From positions 2,418,001 through 2,482,000 of the forward strand of contig OX596334.1 in NCBI GenBank assembly GCA_951394405.1: DNA of 64,000 bases, given 5' to 3'. Under the pieces are notes generated by a model. It worked only from the letters and a program-made list of their open reading frames with translations, made no database searches and was not told the DNA's origin. This document shows, in pieces, positions 1 through 12,116 of the stretch. Made by a program: the position numbers and the translations under genes. Every line of letters starts with the position of its first letter. The stretch's first letter is position 1. The DNA comes from Coprinellus micaceus. Taxonomy: Eukaryota > Basidiomycota > Agaricomycetes > Agaricales > Psathyrellaceae.

Positions 1-1768
1 GATTCGGGATTGTTCATACAGGAACCTCCGGATTGCGTTGTCAGCCGGTAACTTATTTGGGAACGATTCGCTGACTCGCCAATCCCTTCCCTTCACACAG
101 CAAATCCTCAATCATATGAACGAATCCACCGTCTACAACGAAAGTGATCTCAAGCCGTTCCAACGGCGGTTGGCGGAGCTGCGGGATATCGTTTCACGCG
201 ATTCCGAAGCTGGCAAGCACCCCAAGGCACTCACCAAATTGTTGGAAAGGCAGCTCAATGAATGTGGTGCGTCTTGCCTCCTGCCTGATGGCACCAGGTC
301 AGTATTCTCCCGATATTAACCTTGCGTTCAAATTTAGACGGGATCGTGAAGGACATGCTCGAATCTCTATCTGTCCTTTCTCCAGAGTTGGCCCCCGTGC
401 ACCAGAAGCTGATTTCGGTTCGGCGACAATTGGTCGCTCTCGCTGCGAAAGAGGGATCTCACAAGGCCGAGCTAAAACCGCTGCAGGAGGAGCTCCGCAA
501 AATCGATTCGTTGAGTACTTCTCCCGTTTCATCAAGTCTGTTTACTGTTACTTTTTCTTGGAGTATAAGTTCTCCGCTTCCTGGACGCTCTGTGCTGATA
601 ACTTCTCCCCTCCCTTTTCCCTGGGCGCCTATCCACCATGGCACGGCATATCCTCTCGAAATTGTTGTCATCTGCTCTTCCCTTCCGTCGCTCACTTAAA
701 CCCTGTATGGCTGCCGACGATAACAGACAGCGGGTGGATGGGAAGTTCCTTGGTCCGGGCGGCGTAGTACCCGCATCACAGGCCATCTGCTCCAGTCTAC
801 TCGAAGAATGCTTCGACATTGCCCAAGAGATCAAGGCCAACGAAGACTCGAAGAACGTCGCCTCGTCCCTCAAACCTATCTACGACCGGCTGACTGATAT
901 CCGGTCAGAGCTTGAGCAGCTCGTTCTTACTCATCGATGGACGTTGCGCGAGACAGATCTATGGAACTACTCTCTAAGTCTCCAGGAGATCGACAAGATG
1001 CGTGTTGATGGCAAGTTTGTCGACTCGGAAGGAAACCGCCCGGACGGACAATATGTAGGCCCCTCCTTCTTTCTAAGCGCCGCTGCCTGATCGAGGATTC
1101 ACGTAACCCCTCAGGTCCTCCTGTACTTACTGCGGAGGTGCTACGGTCTGATCTACCGATTGCTGTCGTGCAGTGAGCCCGTTTCAGAGGAGCTGATGCC
1201 TGTGGTGAGTATCTTCCTGCCAGCCAGCCCTGGTACCGATGCTCAAGTGACCGCACTCCAGGCGAACAAATTGAACACCGTCAAAAAGTGCTTGAATGAG
1301 GTCCTCAAGTACGGTGGCCCATTCAACGCGCGCGACCTTTATCCCGTACGTATTCGGCCGACCGTTGGTCTGCCTCACTCCAAAAAAGCATTATCGCTGA
1401 TACCCTTATCCTGACCCCTCCTTTACACAGTATCAGCTCGCATTGTTCCAGATCGACTCCATGAGGAAGGACGGACGGTTCATCGGCGCAGATGGGTCGA
1501 TCCCGGAAGGGCAAGGGATCATTATGGCAAACCTCAACGAATGCCATGAGCTTGTAGAGATGGTACGTCACCCACCCTGCTTCTCGCCTTCCACATACGC
1601 CGCTTTTATCCCTTATCATCCCATATATGGCGACTTTGACCTGAACGCCCGTTACTCACTTGCCATTTGCAGTTGAAGGAATCTATGGACGATCTAGAAT
1701 CGGAATACGACGAGGATGGGGACGATGATTCCTACGCGTATACTGACGACGGGTCGGATGGGCCGTGA
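1..1768 (+). CDS. DUF2408-type fungal protein, 5' partial
   Basis: The reading frame is open to the left edge, so the true start may lie outside the window; the first in-frame ATG is at 116. At least five short introns interrupt the gene, and it stops with TGA at 1766-1768. The protein is mostly helical and charged. It carries three copies of a short motif of the form R-x-D-G-[KR]-F-x-G/D-x-x-G-x-x-P-x-G-Q (around 729-775, 1000-1050 and 1460-1515), plus a segment with 'VHQKLISVRRQL' near 401-440. It ends in an acidic D/E/S/Y-rich tail. This layout matches my recollection of the fungal family DUF2408, whose biochemical role is unknown. The family assignment is from memory of motif style and was not searched. 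No functional inference is possible from the neighbours. Confidence 0.6.
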
Positions 1769-2605
1769 AAGCAAGCTTACTCGCGGGTTTACGCGTAGAC
1801 CGTAGAGGTATTGCTGGCCTTACCGATCTCCATGGGCGCCAGCGTGTGCGATGCTTTGATCACAAGAGCTGACTGATAAGATTCCTTCTTTCCCTTGTTA
1901 TGGCTTAACCTTTCCCTCCTTACACTCCCTCTCGGGTGACGTTCTGCGAGGCACATGTATCCCCTCCACTTCATATTTTCATCATCCGCCTGGCTATGCC
2001 GTCGCCCACGAACGCGAATGTTTCACTACATCCTTGCCCATCTCTACATATTCCCTTCGGTTTCCCGTACTTTACACAGTACTTGATGTCTCCTCCATGT
2101 ACCTTCCCCTGTCTGTCTCTTCTTTTCGGGTTCAAATTTGGCGTCCTCTCTACTCTCAATTGTAATTATTTAGATCTCCGTCCTCACCGACGCAGGCGCT
2201 GGTATCTGTGATCGAGGCATGTACTTAGTGAATTGATTCCGCACACCAACCCGGAGAACGCAACGCCCACCCATCGGTTGGAGCATCCGATTCCGCGTCC
2301 GTCAAGCACCTGTGGCCCGTTGTATATATCCTGGGCATTTAATATCCGACGTTTCGGTGGCACACAAGCACACTAGCCATCGATGGAAGAGCAGAGTCAG
2401 TTTTGGGTAGGTCTATAAATAAATAGCAGCCCTGTCGTAGTTGGTATAGACATGAGGAGGGGAAGCAGGTACTGGCGCATGTGTAGGAGGAACCCAGTCT
2501 TAGAAAGCCCAAGGCAACCCAGCGAAGGAACTCGAGAACAGGTAACACCAGCGTGTCAAAGCCAAGAATAGGCCCTAGAGATCACGTACAGAAAGGTGAA
2601 GCTTT
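1769..2605. other. Intergenic, convergent 3' ends
   Basis: This holds the presumed 3' UTRs of the DUF2408 gene and the CLC gene, which point at each other. The pyrimidine-rich stretch just after 1880 is typical of a fungal 3' UTR. I see no coding region, RNA gene or repeat. Confidence 0.5.
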
Positions 2606-5600
2606 TCAAGGGTGCCTTGGATGTCGTGCGAGCGCGGCTGCATGTGGAAAGTGTTGTGCGAGCAGGGTAACGATATCCCGTTTCGTCGCCATCCCTGTCA
2701 GTTTCCCCGCGCGCGTGAACATGATCTGGCGTGGGTTCTGTGGTGATGTGTGTCTCAGTCAGAAAGGCTCTTTGGTGTCGTAAGGAGAAGAGGATAGGGC
2801 CCATACCATTTTTTGGAACATGCTGACTAGCATCTCTAATGAGACTTCTTTCCGAAGCTGAATGATTGTTTTCTCGAGGGTAGAAGACATGTCTATCCGG
2901 TTTGAGGCGGACACGAGCATATAGTTCTTGGAGAATGTGCATATCTTGTTTTCGAGACCGTACGAGCCTTCAGTAAAGTGGATTTCGTCTGTCGGGGGAG
3001 ATAGCATGTTAGCCCCAGCACCGAAACCGAACAAAGCACAGTCATCATATGAAAGGGAGGGGTGAAGAGAAGGTCCCCGAGGTCAACACCAAGATGGCAC
3101 CTCCACACAGTCCTATGTTTAGAACGAAGTGAAGGAAGCATCGAGCCAATAAGAACGTACCGATGGCCAGTTGCAACACATCTCTCGTGGTATACCCGAC
3201 ATACTCCCCGTGCCTATCGATGACTGGGAACCCATGATAATCGTACTTCTTCAAGGCAGCTAGCAGTTCCTTCACGGTCGTAACACCGTCCGTGATCGTC
3301 ACGAGCTCGCCGACCCCTCGCATGACGTGCGCGGCGGTCTCCCCTTTGTCCCGGAAGTGGATGGGGGGAAGCCAGGGGTACCGCCGCATTGCGATCCAGA
3401 CAGCGTAGATGCCGTCCTTGCCTAAGGCGTCTCCGACCCATTTGGCCGTCATAACACATATCATGATAGGCAAGACGTGAGACAATGCACCCGTAAGCTG
3501 TGGTGCGAGGAAGGGTAAGGGGGAGATATGTTTAGAAACATGATACAACGTTCACGGGAAGATCGCACCTCGAAAAGAATGACAACTAGGGAAACTGGAA
3601 AGATGCGACAGGAGGTCAGGAGACTGGAACTTGAGCGGATATGAAAGAAGCAAGGAACCCACTCGTCATTCGGGTTACACCAGCTAGCATCGCCGCTGCA
3701 CCAATAATCGCATAGAAACCGGGGGAGATGCACCGGACAGAGGGATCCGGAGGGCAGGACTGGAAAATCCAGGCCTGGGGATGTGCTCGGTATACACTTT
3801 GCCTATCAAAAAGGGTAATTTAATTCCCATTCTATATGTTTTGAATAGAGGATGAAATGACGTACATTACCAGACCGACCGCTCGCCCGAGGCAAGCGCC
3901 GATACCGATAGTTGGAAGGAATATTCCTGCTGGAACCTATTGGGTAAGGTTGAGTTCCTGCGCATGCTCTTTGCAGGGAAGCACAGTGAAGCAGCGCATA
4001 CCATCATGCCGAAGGTCCATGCCGTTAGGACGAGTTTGATGATAGCGGTCAGTACGAGAAGAAAGACGTTCTCCTTGGTAGCATTTGGGCTATAAATAAG
4101 CAGTGATAAGGCCCCGAGCAGGAAACCATGTAGAAGCAGCGTTGCTTACTTGCACAGTCCGTGGTAGTCTCCTTTGTTTGGGTCACAGTCCTGGAAAAGG
4201 TTTGCCACAAGCTCGGATGTTTGCACTCTGAGGAAATAAGTTACCGAGGTTAAGCAGTTCGTGGAGCAGGCTAGAGGGTTTCGCACCTTCCAAATACCAC
4301 CTGTGTGGAGAGCGAATTAACAGACCGCAACAAGGCCAAAGCTCCTAGCCACTCACAAGGTAGCTCAACGCAGCGGTTATCGCACTGGCGCTAACGACTT
4401 CGAGGATAGGCCAATCCCCTATGATGCTTTGTCGACGGTGGATAGCGATCTCCGTGTTCATACGGATAAGGAGGGTTCCAAGAACGCCCTACATCTAGTA
4501 TAAGCGTTGAATTATGTGACCAGGTGAACAGAACTTACTCCAATGACGCCTAAAGATATCCAGGGAATCTGAGACGAGTGTCAGAAGGACATCGAACACA
4601 GTTCGGGGACGAGATACCAATTCGAAGGCTCGCCATTTATCACTCAAAGCGGTAACCTAAGCCCAACGGAACTCAGCAACCGAGAATGTTGACACGAGGG
4701 GATAGCGTTACCTGGAACAACACCAATTTAGCAGTGCCAAAAGGATTGACCCACTGAAGCGCCACGGCAGCAATGGCGGAGGCGACGAATCCTCGCCACA
4801 TGACATCTGTTTCGCTGGCAAAGGCATCTAGTTCTAGGTAAATTGAGGGAGTAGGTAAACGGATAGATCGCAGCTAACTCAGTGAAGCACCCACCTTCCA
4901 GGCCGAAAAGGACCCCACCAAGGGGGCTACCGAAAGCAACAGAGACCCCTGCGGCGGCGGCGGCGGCGAGGACGCGGCGCTTCGAAGCTATGCGGTGGTC
5001 AGTTCACTTTTGGCTACGTTGGGGAGCCACAGTGTCCCCCACCTTCGTTGTGTCGAAACTGCTTGAACATGCGCGAGAATAGATAGGCCATGCAACAAGC
5101 AACATGCACGAGGGGACCCTCTTTCCCCAAAGACAACCCTGATGCTACGGAAAGCGCTAGGCCGAGAGCCTTGATAAGAAGAGTCCATGGCCCGAGGAAT
5201 GCGTCGAAAACATATCCCCCCAGAATCTGGGATAGCACCGTCAGCGTGCGGATGCGAGGGGTTGTGTTTCAGCTCACAGCTTTAATCTCGGGAACTGGTA
5301 AAAGAAGGAATCTCAGCACAGAGGAATCCGAGGGGTGTCGGCGGACTTACTTCCTGTATGAAAGGCACTAGGATGGGATGTAAGGGAAGGTGATGGTCAC
5401 ATATGAAATAAGTGAAACGTACTATGGGGAATAGTTCTCGACAAGATATGCGGATGCTCCGGCAAATGCAACCTGTTGTGGCATGAGGGGATAGTTGCAC
5501 GCGGTCCGGGATGGGCGCTTACCGCCAATGAGATGTAAACAAATGCCTGAAGGAATGATGAGGCAAACATAGACTGGACATTGAAGTATTGACTCCAAGT

Positions 5601-6087
5601 TTGCCATTCGGAGCAGGCCTCCCCGGCATCGAGACCAGAGCAGCACGCCACGGAATTATAAAGAACGCCATAAGCGCAGCGGCCTTCGCGTATGTCACCT
5701 AGCCTACGCGATATTAAGCGCCCACACAAACTACAGAAATATTGGGACGCACCATTTCACCAGCATATCTAACCATGCCCCTGCGAGGCCAATCCCGATT
5801 CCTGTCGCAATCACCACTATCCACATCCTCGCGGAGTCGAGCGCGGGCAGCAGCGCCCCTCTCACTCCCGCCTGCGAATGCAGCGCATGACTGCGTTCTC
5901 GTTCCGCAGCCTCCTCCTGTAGCCAGTCTATTGACGCGCCATCCGGGTATTTCTTTCCGGGTTCTGGTTGAACATTGACGTTGTACAGGTCACCGTCAGC
6001 TGTTAGCTCGTATTCGGACAGCTGGTTGTAGTTCTCTAGCGCTCGGGGCATCGATGGGGAGCGTGCGTGTTGAAAGCCTGCGGGCAT
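2606..6087 (-). CDS. CLC-family voltage-gated chloride channel/antiporter with CBS domains
   Basis: This is an integral membrane anion channel or Cl-/H+ antiporter, in fungi usually on Golgi, vacuole or plasma membrane. The start chosen is ATG at 6087; a second in-frame ATG lies 12 codons later. The N-terminal cytosolic part is acidic, and a first membrane helix follows near 5760-5840. Many short introns break the gene. After splicing, the signature reads S-P-Y-A-F-H-T-G-I-P-E-I-K (exons near 5275-5440), followed by G-K-E-G-P near 5110, which contains the gating glutamate. A CBS domain is readable near 3170-3330 (FPVIDRHGEYVGYTTRDVL). The second CBS ends at 2606 with a motif like 'IMFTRAGKLTGMATKRDIV'. 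The usual selectivity motif G-S-G-I-P appears here as H-T-G-I-P. The family call is very secure; substrate and location are not determined. Confidence 0.93.
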
Positions 6088-6380
6088 TTCAAATTCTGAG
6101 CATGTGTAGAGCTTGAACTTTGTGGTATCCTAGCTCTGTGGGGGACGATGAGCCCGTTTGGGAGTAGGAAGTTAGAAGGCAGTGATGATGATGACGACGG
6201 AGGCTGAGATCGCTGTGTGTGATTCGGAGGGTGGTGGCAAACATCGCGCTCATCACCGGCGCTTGTCGCTTGAATGCACCGTCTTGCTCCAAGCCTCCAA
6301 CCCGCCCAATGTTGCAGCGACATGTAACCCCTGCGCCGGCCTTGGCACCAAAATGGGGTCTGGATGACGAGCCAGAGTCG
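6088..6380. promoter_or_regulatory. Shared divergent promoter region of CLC and MED4
   Basis: Only 293 bases separate the two divergent start codons, so both promoters must lie here. I see no clear TATA box. The functional role is inferred from layout alone. Confidence 0.45.
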
Positions 6381-7162
6381 ATGTCGTCTATCCTTCTGGC
6401 CCCTCTGAACGACTTACAATCGCTAGCCCACACCCTATTTCTATCATTGTCGCCACCTCAAACGAAGCCTCCTCCGCCTCCGCCCCTTTCGGCATTTCTA
6501 GGTTGCGATAAGGACCTAGCAGCCGCAGTAAACCTAGCGCATGTACACCAGATCAAGCAGCGAAAGATCGAATCCCTTGAACAGGAGCTTTATGACCTTG
6601 AGGCCCGGTGGAGGGAGATCTGTTTGGAGCTGTCCAACGGGAATAAGGAGCTCGAGGAGATGGTCGAAGAGGGAGAGGAGAGAATCAAGGCTACCGAGGA
6701 TGCACGGAGAGGTACGTATTGGGGACGGATGCATCCTTGAAACACCTGCTGATCTGCTGCAGCCGCCATCCCTTACCCTGAACTCCTGGCATATGCTCAG
6801 AGCCTCAGCACCTTTTCTTCTGCCCCCCCAAACGTACCAGACTTGAACGTGCCGGGACAACCTCAATTTCCCCTATTCTTTCCCCCATTCCCGAACGAGG
6901 AGAAGATGCGTCGCGGGCGACTCAATGCAGAGGCACCTCTTGGGCATCTTGGAGAAACGCATTCAGTCGGACGAGGTGAGCTTCAATCTTCATGCACCAT
7001 GACATGCCTCGTCAACGTCCTACAGCCCCCACGGCTTCGCCAGCTGTCGAGCCTACGCAACATATGCCTGGCCACAACCCTTACCGCGCCGAGATTGGCA
7101 GACCCCAACAGCCAGGACCTGCTGTCTTCGCATTCGACCTCGACCTCAACCCTGACCTATGA
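6381..7162 (+). CDS. MED4: Mediator complex subunit 4
   Basis: Med4 is a middle-module subunit of the Mediator coactivator, linking activators to RNA polymerase II in the nucleus. Three exons (6381-6711, 6763-6975, 7026-7162) sum to 227 codons, giving 226 residues. A coiled-coil segment rich in E/L/R occupies the first exon after a proline run. The second exon begins with the family's conserved 'IPYPELLAYAQSLS' block followed by S-A-P-P-N. The last residues are F-D-L-D-L-N-P-D-L, the acidic-hydrophobic ending I associate with fungal Med4. The start is the first ATG of the frame that joins well to exon 2; an open extension without conserved character runs upstream. The gene is divergent from CLC, and its stop lies 30 bases from the stop of the convergent phosphatase. 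Confidence 0.9.
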
Positions 7163-7192
7163 AGTCAACAACTTGATCAACTCGAAATTCGG

Positions 7193-7985
7193 CTATGGAG
7201 AGCTAGTACCGAACGCTCTTTCAACCGCCTCGTCCACAACCGCCTCTGCCTCACTTTTACCAGAACCCGCGTCCACCACCACCATGATAGCCGTTTGCGA
7301 CTTCGTCCTCTTGACAACTTTGTTGGGGAATAGGCTTCGTATCCTGCTCGCAATGTCACTACTGACAATTGCAGTCTTCGGTTTGTAGTTTGCCCTGACG
7401 AATGGCCTGCAATACTTTGCAAGCTGGACACGGAACCCCGCGTTCGGGCAGACAATGCTGCGTCGGGCCTGGACGTATTCGATGGCATCGACCGCCTCCA
7501 GCCCCTGGGTCGCACATATGTACGCGCACACGATGGTCGCACTTCGACTAATGCCTTGTTGGCAGTGCACCTTCGCGGAAGGAGAAAGGAGGGGTCGGGA
7601 TTAAGATATACCACGGATTGTAGAATAATGGGATACCTACCAAAACCTTATTCCCCTCGTCCTCCAGAGCCGCTTTGATAAACTTGGTGCTTTCCTCGAA
7701 ATGAACAAAAATATTTGCGTCTCCCCTGTCCGCGATGAATATCTGGTGTCGCTTCCCAACCGGCACTCTGTCAGGTAAGGCCGGACGATGTTCAACGACA
7801 GAGACAATATGCGTTATCCCCAACTTTTCTATTTCCTCAGCGTCGCAAGCGGTCCAGAGGTCTGACAGGTAGAGTTGAGGCGTGATCTCGGACGCTCCTC
7901 GACTCCAGGGTGGTCTGCCTGGGGCGCCTGGTGGACTCGAACCAAGCGCTGCGCGGGCTCGGGCGACGGCTGCGACAAGGGACAT
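7193..7985 (-). CDS. Dual-specificity protein phosphatase
   Basis: This is a cysteine phosphatase expected to remove phosphate from Tyr and Ser/Thr residues of proteins. Two exons (7641-7985 and 7193-7570) give 240 residues. The catalytic P-loop is rebuilt exactly at the exon 2 start and reads V-H-C-Q-Q-G-I-S-R-S-A-T, a perfect H-C-x5-R-S signature. Upstream, 'EITPQLYLSDLWTA' and 'LGITHIVSVVEH' are the usual DSP beta-strands. A conserved aspartate region is D-R-G-D-A-N. Downstream, an 'AIEYVQARRSIVCPNAGFR' helix is typical of the family. The C-terminal roughly 60 residues are not conserved in appearance. The gene converges on MED4 with only 30 bases between stop codons, so their 3' UTRs must overlap. 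Specific substrates cannot be deduced. Confidence 0.92.
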
Positions 7986-8586
7986 GGTGGTAGCTAGATT
8001 GAAAGCAATGACTCGTGGGTGTTACTGTTGCGAAGGTCCGCGTGGCGGTAGCCTGGGTACATCACGCCGAAAGAGTACGGGCGCTAAATCACCGTTGCCC
8101 GCCACCACGATGGATACAACCGGCGGAATGCGGTGTCAAACTCTACTCAGACTCGATCTCAGTTAGGTTCATCGTTGCTGTCCTGCCGATTCAAAGGAGA
8201 GTCCTGGGGTACCCCGGCGATGGCGAACGACTGGACCAAGTCGCCCGCGCGCTCAGATCCAAAGATTTTTCTCTCCCTATTCAGACACCTACAAGTACAA
8301 GGGACCACCAAAACGTCTAAGCCAAGGCACACACTCTGGTCTATGAAACCCATATAAACACAAGTGACTACGACAACAACAACAAGAGACCGATAGCTAG
8401 GCGGAACAAACGTACGTAGGAGGTGTAGAGCTGGACGACGTAACACAAGGAATGAAGAACACGAAAACATATGCATTCTATAAGTAAGCTGTGTCATTAG
8501 AGTACCTTTTTTCAAGCGTGCTGTATGCGTGACGGTGAGATTTGGCACCAACATCTTCGTCCGCTACAGTCCGATTTAGATCGCGA
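7986..8586. other. Intergenic
   Basis: This lies upstream of the phosphatase and downstream of the R3H gene, and holds a promoter and a 3' UTR. Open frames here (for example 8159-8554, minus) lack codon character or a start context, and I treat them as noise. Confidence 0.5.
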
Positions 8587-11341
8587 TCATGTCAACGCAG
8601 ATGCTGTTGCAGAAGAGCTAGTGCGTTGTGGCTCTGAAGCCGTATTCGCCGCCAGTTCCACAGCAGCAATCTTCTCTTCGATAGATATTGACTGAATCTG
8701 GTTGACGAGTTGTTCTGTCAGGTTGGTGTTGCTGCCACGCAGCGACCCATCGTCCTATGGTAGGCATCAATACAACACGACGCATAGGGGATGTCGGAAA
8801 ATACACACCCTAGGTGATGCCCTTTCATACCCAGCCCCATCATCAGAACGAGGTACTCCACCAGGTGGTGAAAGAATCGACCGGTGGTGCGCGGCGTTGC
8901 CCCACGCACCGATGGACGGCCTCTTCTCCTGCGCGGCAGCTTGGGGTGTTAAAGGCGGGAAATCATTCGCTTGCAGGGTTAACGCCGGCAGCTTCCCACT
9001 CAGGGACTGGCTGCTTCCGTTTGCACTCCTTGACGGTGAGATGGGCAGACTGGCGTGCCGTGAACCAGGGGTCTCCCGTCCGGCAAGACTCGGCTGTGCC
9101 TTGAGGCCAACCGCCCAATCAGGGCGCGCGGGCAAGGGATGCTGAGACGATGCAGTAGAGGTGTACGTGCGCCGGGATGCTGACGAAGAAGTAGTTGATG
9201 ACGACTATAAAATAGAAGGAACAAGAGAATAAATTAGAGCTCTCCATAGACAACAGAGGCATCAAGACCGTCTTATACTCACGGCGATCGAGGATACATC
9301 ATCGTTAATCGACGATGCGCGACTATAACTTGAGCTAGCACTGGTATTCGAGGACTGGCGACGGTTATTAAGCCGTGGCCCAACTGCATCGCCCGCAATC
9401 ACTCCTCCGGGGGAGGCCACGTAACCACCCTGCCCAACCCCAGGCCCGTAACTCCACGCACCAGCACGACCACCAGGCGCCCCCCGTTTACCACTCCCAT
9501 TCCCCGAGAGACCGGAATTGCTGCGCTGGGGATTACGAGCGTGCTGCTGTTGCTGCTGCTGGATGGGACCGTTTCCCAGGTTTCCTCGGCCATTCTGAGA
9601 AAAGTTTGGGTACGGGTGAAGCGGTGCATTCGGGCTATGGTTGATAGGAGCTCCTGGTCCAGTCATGGTCCTCGGGGACTCATACATTGGACTTTGTATC
9701 CCCGAGGGTGGCGGAAGGGGGGCCATGACCTGTCCAGGAGGACCGGGTGGCGGCTGATAGTATCCGGGGTGTGGTGGGTATGGGTACGGAGGTTGGGCGT
9801 AGTATTGCTGTGCAGGTATTGGTGGTGGGGACATAGGAAGGCCCGTTGAAGGGTGAGTATGGTGGGGAGAAGGCACAATGGGTTGCGACATAGGTGATGT
9901 TTGGCCAGGAGGAGGCTGTACATGAGAAGGCCAAATGTAGCCTGTATATCCCATCGAATGGGGAGGATACTGCTCCATGCTGCGAGACGGATCTGCAGCG
10001 CTCTGGTGGGGGTCAGGCGGTGGCGCTTGATAAGGGTAGGGTGCGTAGTAAGAGTACGGAGGCATGTATACTCCTCCTGCGGGCTGGCTGGGAGGGACAA
10101 AGGGGTGGTAGTATTGGGTACCTTGGTAGGGCGGTGCGTTCTTGGGAGGAGCTGTTGGACCATTGGGATCATAGAGTTGTCCCGTCGGGGCGGGCTCGTA
10201 TAAGGAAGGGTAAGCGAACGAGGGTGACGACGCCCGCGAATTGCGCGAGGCACCCCGAATGGAGCCTTTGGATGACGAATTGCCTCGACGAGCGTCCCTA
10301 CGTGCTGGGCCAGACCGCTCACTCTCCGTAGTCGGTGACGACACCGAACCGTCGACTTCGCCAAGACTGCTGGCGTCCCCGTAGGCGCTGGTCGCAGAGG
10401 CCGAATTCAAACTGAGTGACGATGAGCTTGCGCTCATCTGACTTTCCTTCGCCTTCTCCTTTTCTTCGAAGTCGTGGAAGATGCGGGATCGTGCCTCGTT
10501 GTAAGCAGCTTCTCTCTCTGCGATAGTCATATGCTTTTTGCTGCCCCCCGTCGCATTGCTTCGTCCGCCAAGACTGCCTGCCTCGGAGGGCTCTACATCC
10601 GAGAGATCTGCATCCTCGCCCGCAACCGAACCTGCTGAAGAGTGTGGCTTTATCCTTTGGTAGCGCTCAGTGGGCGATCGACGCATGATTTTAAAGGCGG
10701 GCTGCGAGGACGACTCGGGCGGCACAAGCTCGCATATGCGAGTTTCGGGGCTAAACGTCGTTCAGAAAATGAGGGATAGCACCAGGAAGAGAGACCTCAC
10801 ATGCGACTTTCAGGAGTATGATGCACAGATATGCCCTTGGTGACGGGGTCGCCTTCAGGTGAAAGTTTGTAGTACGCTGAGCATCGATGGACAAGCAGTC
10901 GTTGATAAGAGGTCGCAGGTTGAAGGTCAATGCGTTGCCTGGGAGCCCGAGGGGTTAGCAAACAACGAGGATCCATGGCTCGGGAACTCACCTGCGCTCC
11001 TTTATCAAGCTTTCCATCTGCTCCCCAAGCTTCAGCACGTATATCCTGTCCTTGCCCTTGAGAGCCTCGATGATGATCTGTCGGTCCTGCTCTGCCTGAG
11101 ATGCGGGTGATGTCGAGCCCGAAGCGCTGTTGGACGAAGATGAGAAGGGCGCATTCGCAAGTGTCTCGCCATTGGCGACCTCTGCACTGGCCCCGTTGTT
11201 CATTGGAGGTGGAGTATGTGGGTTCGATCCGTCGACTGACGACCCCTGCGAGGCGGAGTGGGGAGGTGATGGAGCTGGAGAGTGTGCGACACTTGGGGTT
11301 GTGCTGGCGGGGGCCGACATCGACGAGAGGGTTGCATTCAT
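8587..11341 (-). CDS. R3H and SUZ domain RNA-binding protein
   Basis: This is a predicted cytoplasmic single-stranded RNA/DNA-binding protein of the R3HDM/Encore type. Five exons (10992-11341, 10801-10938, 9283-10750, 8809-9204, 8587-8754) sum to 840 codons, 839 residues. The N-terminus is S/P-rich. An R3H domain spans exons 1-3, from 'GKDRIYVLKLGEQMESLI' through 'QRIDLQPATSYQRLLVHRC' to 'SPEGDPVTKGI'. A SUZ motif follows, including 'FKIMRRSPTERYQRI' and 'TIAEREAAYNEARSRIFHDF'. The rest is a long low-complexity P/Q/Y-rich region, probably disordered. A conserved-looking D-F-P-P-L-T lies near the end. The frame remains open upstream of 11341 to a possible acceptor at about 11396, so a small 5' exon may be missing. 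Domain calls are from the sequence; mRNA targets are unknown. Confidence 0.88.
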
Positions 11342-12116
11342 GTCGCCGGCGCCGTTGGGCAGAGAATAGAGTGAGCTGGAGGCCGGGTTCTGGGGCTTTG
11401 CGAGGATGATTGGGTGTACTGATCAAGGCGAGGTGGTCGAAGCAAGATGGGTCAGGGAAAGCTGTGAAACGGGGGCTCGTGGGGCATTGAGTGGGATTAC
11501 GTACCAGGGGCCATTGTGCTGCGTCGTCGCCGTTGAAAATGGGGTCTTTGGAGGGGATTTCAAGCAGTCGACACGGTCAAGACATGAGGTTTGAGGATGG
11601 TCAGGAGCGAAAACTCATCCCAATCATGGATACCCCAGCGTGGGATTTCAAACTGCCTCCGCCGGGCACATTCCTTTCCATTTTTCATGCACAAGGTTCT
11701 CCATTCATCACAACTCTCTATATCAACCAATATGTGGCGGATACAGTTCAATATTCACTTATTGAGCTAGTCCTAATGCTGTGTACACTCTGTGCCTACC
11801 GAATGTCACCCGCAGGCCCATGGTGGACAGCAAGCGCCTCGGACTCTCCATGGTGGGTTTCGCACAAAACAGTATACAACTTCGTCTTCTATGGTATAGT
11901 GGTGGCGGGGACGGAACGCCGCAAGCCTCGGCCTTTCACGGTGCTGGGGGCGCCGGCGGGGAGAAGGTTTCGAGGCTGCACATGCACCCAACGGGACAGA
12001 CCATCACCAAATTCCACCCTCTGAAATGTAAAGAGAGCAACGACCGGTGTTTGGGACTCTTGAACGATGGAGACCGTAAAGCATGTAGAATTCTAGCAGC
12101 AAACAAGTACGGAGCT
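11342..12116. other. Intergenic
   Basis: This holds the promoter and 5' UTR of the R3H gene and the 3' UTR of the transporter gene. An in-frame extension of the R3H frame reaches about 11395. I see nothing else supportable. Confidence 0.5.

Noticed and set aside
8159..8554. 131-codon open frame on the minus strand
   Set aside because: No domain character and no conserved start context. It lies between a promoter and a 3' UTR.
11491..12024. 177-codon open frame on the plus strand
   Set aside because: It overlaps the R3H upstream region and the transporter 3' end; composition is not protein-like.
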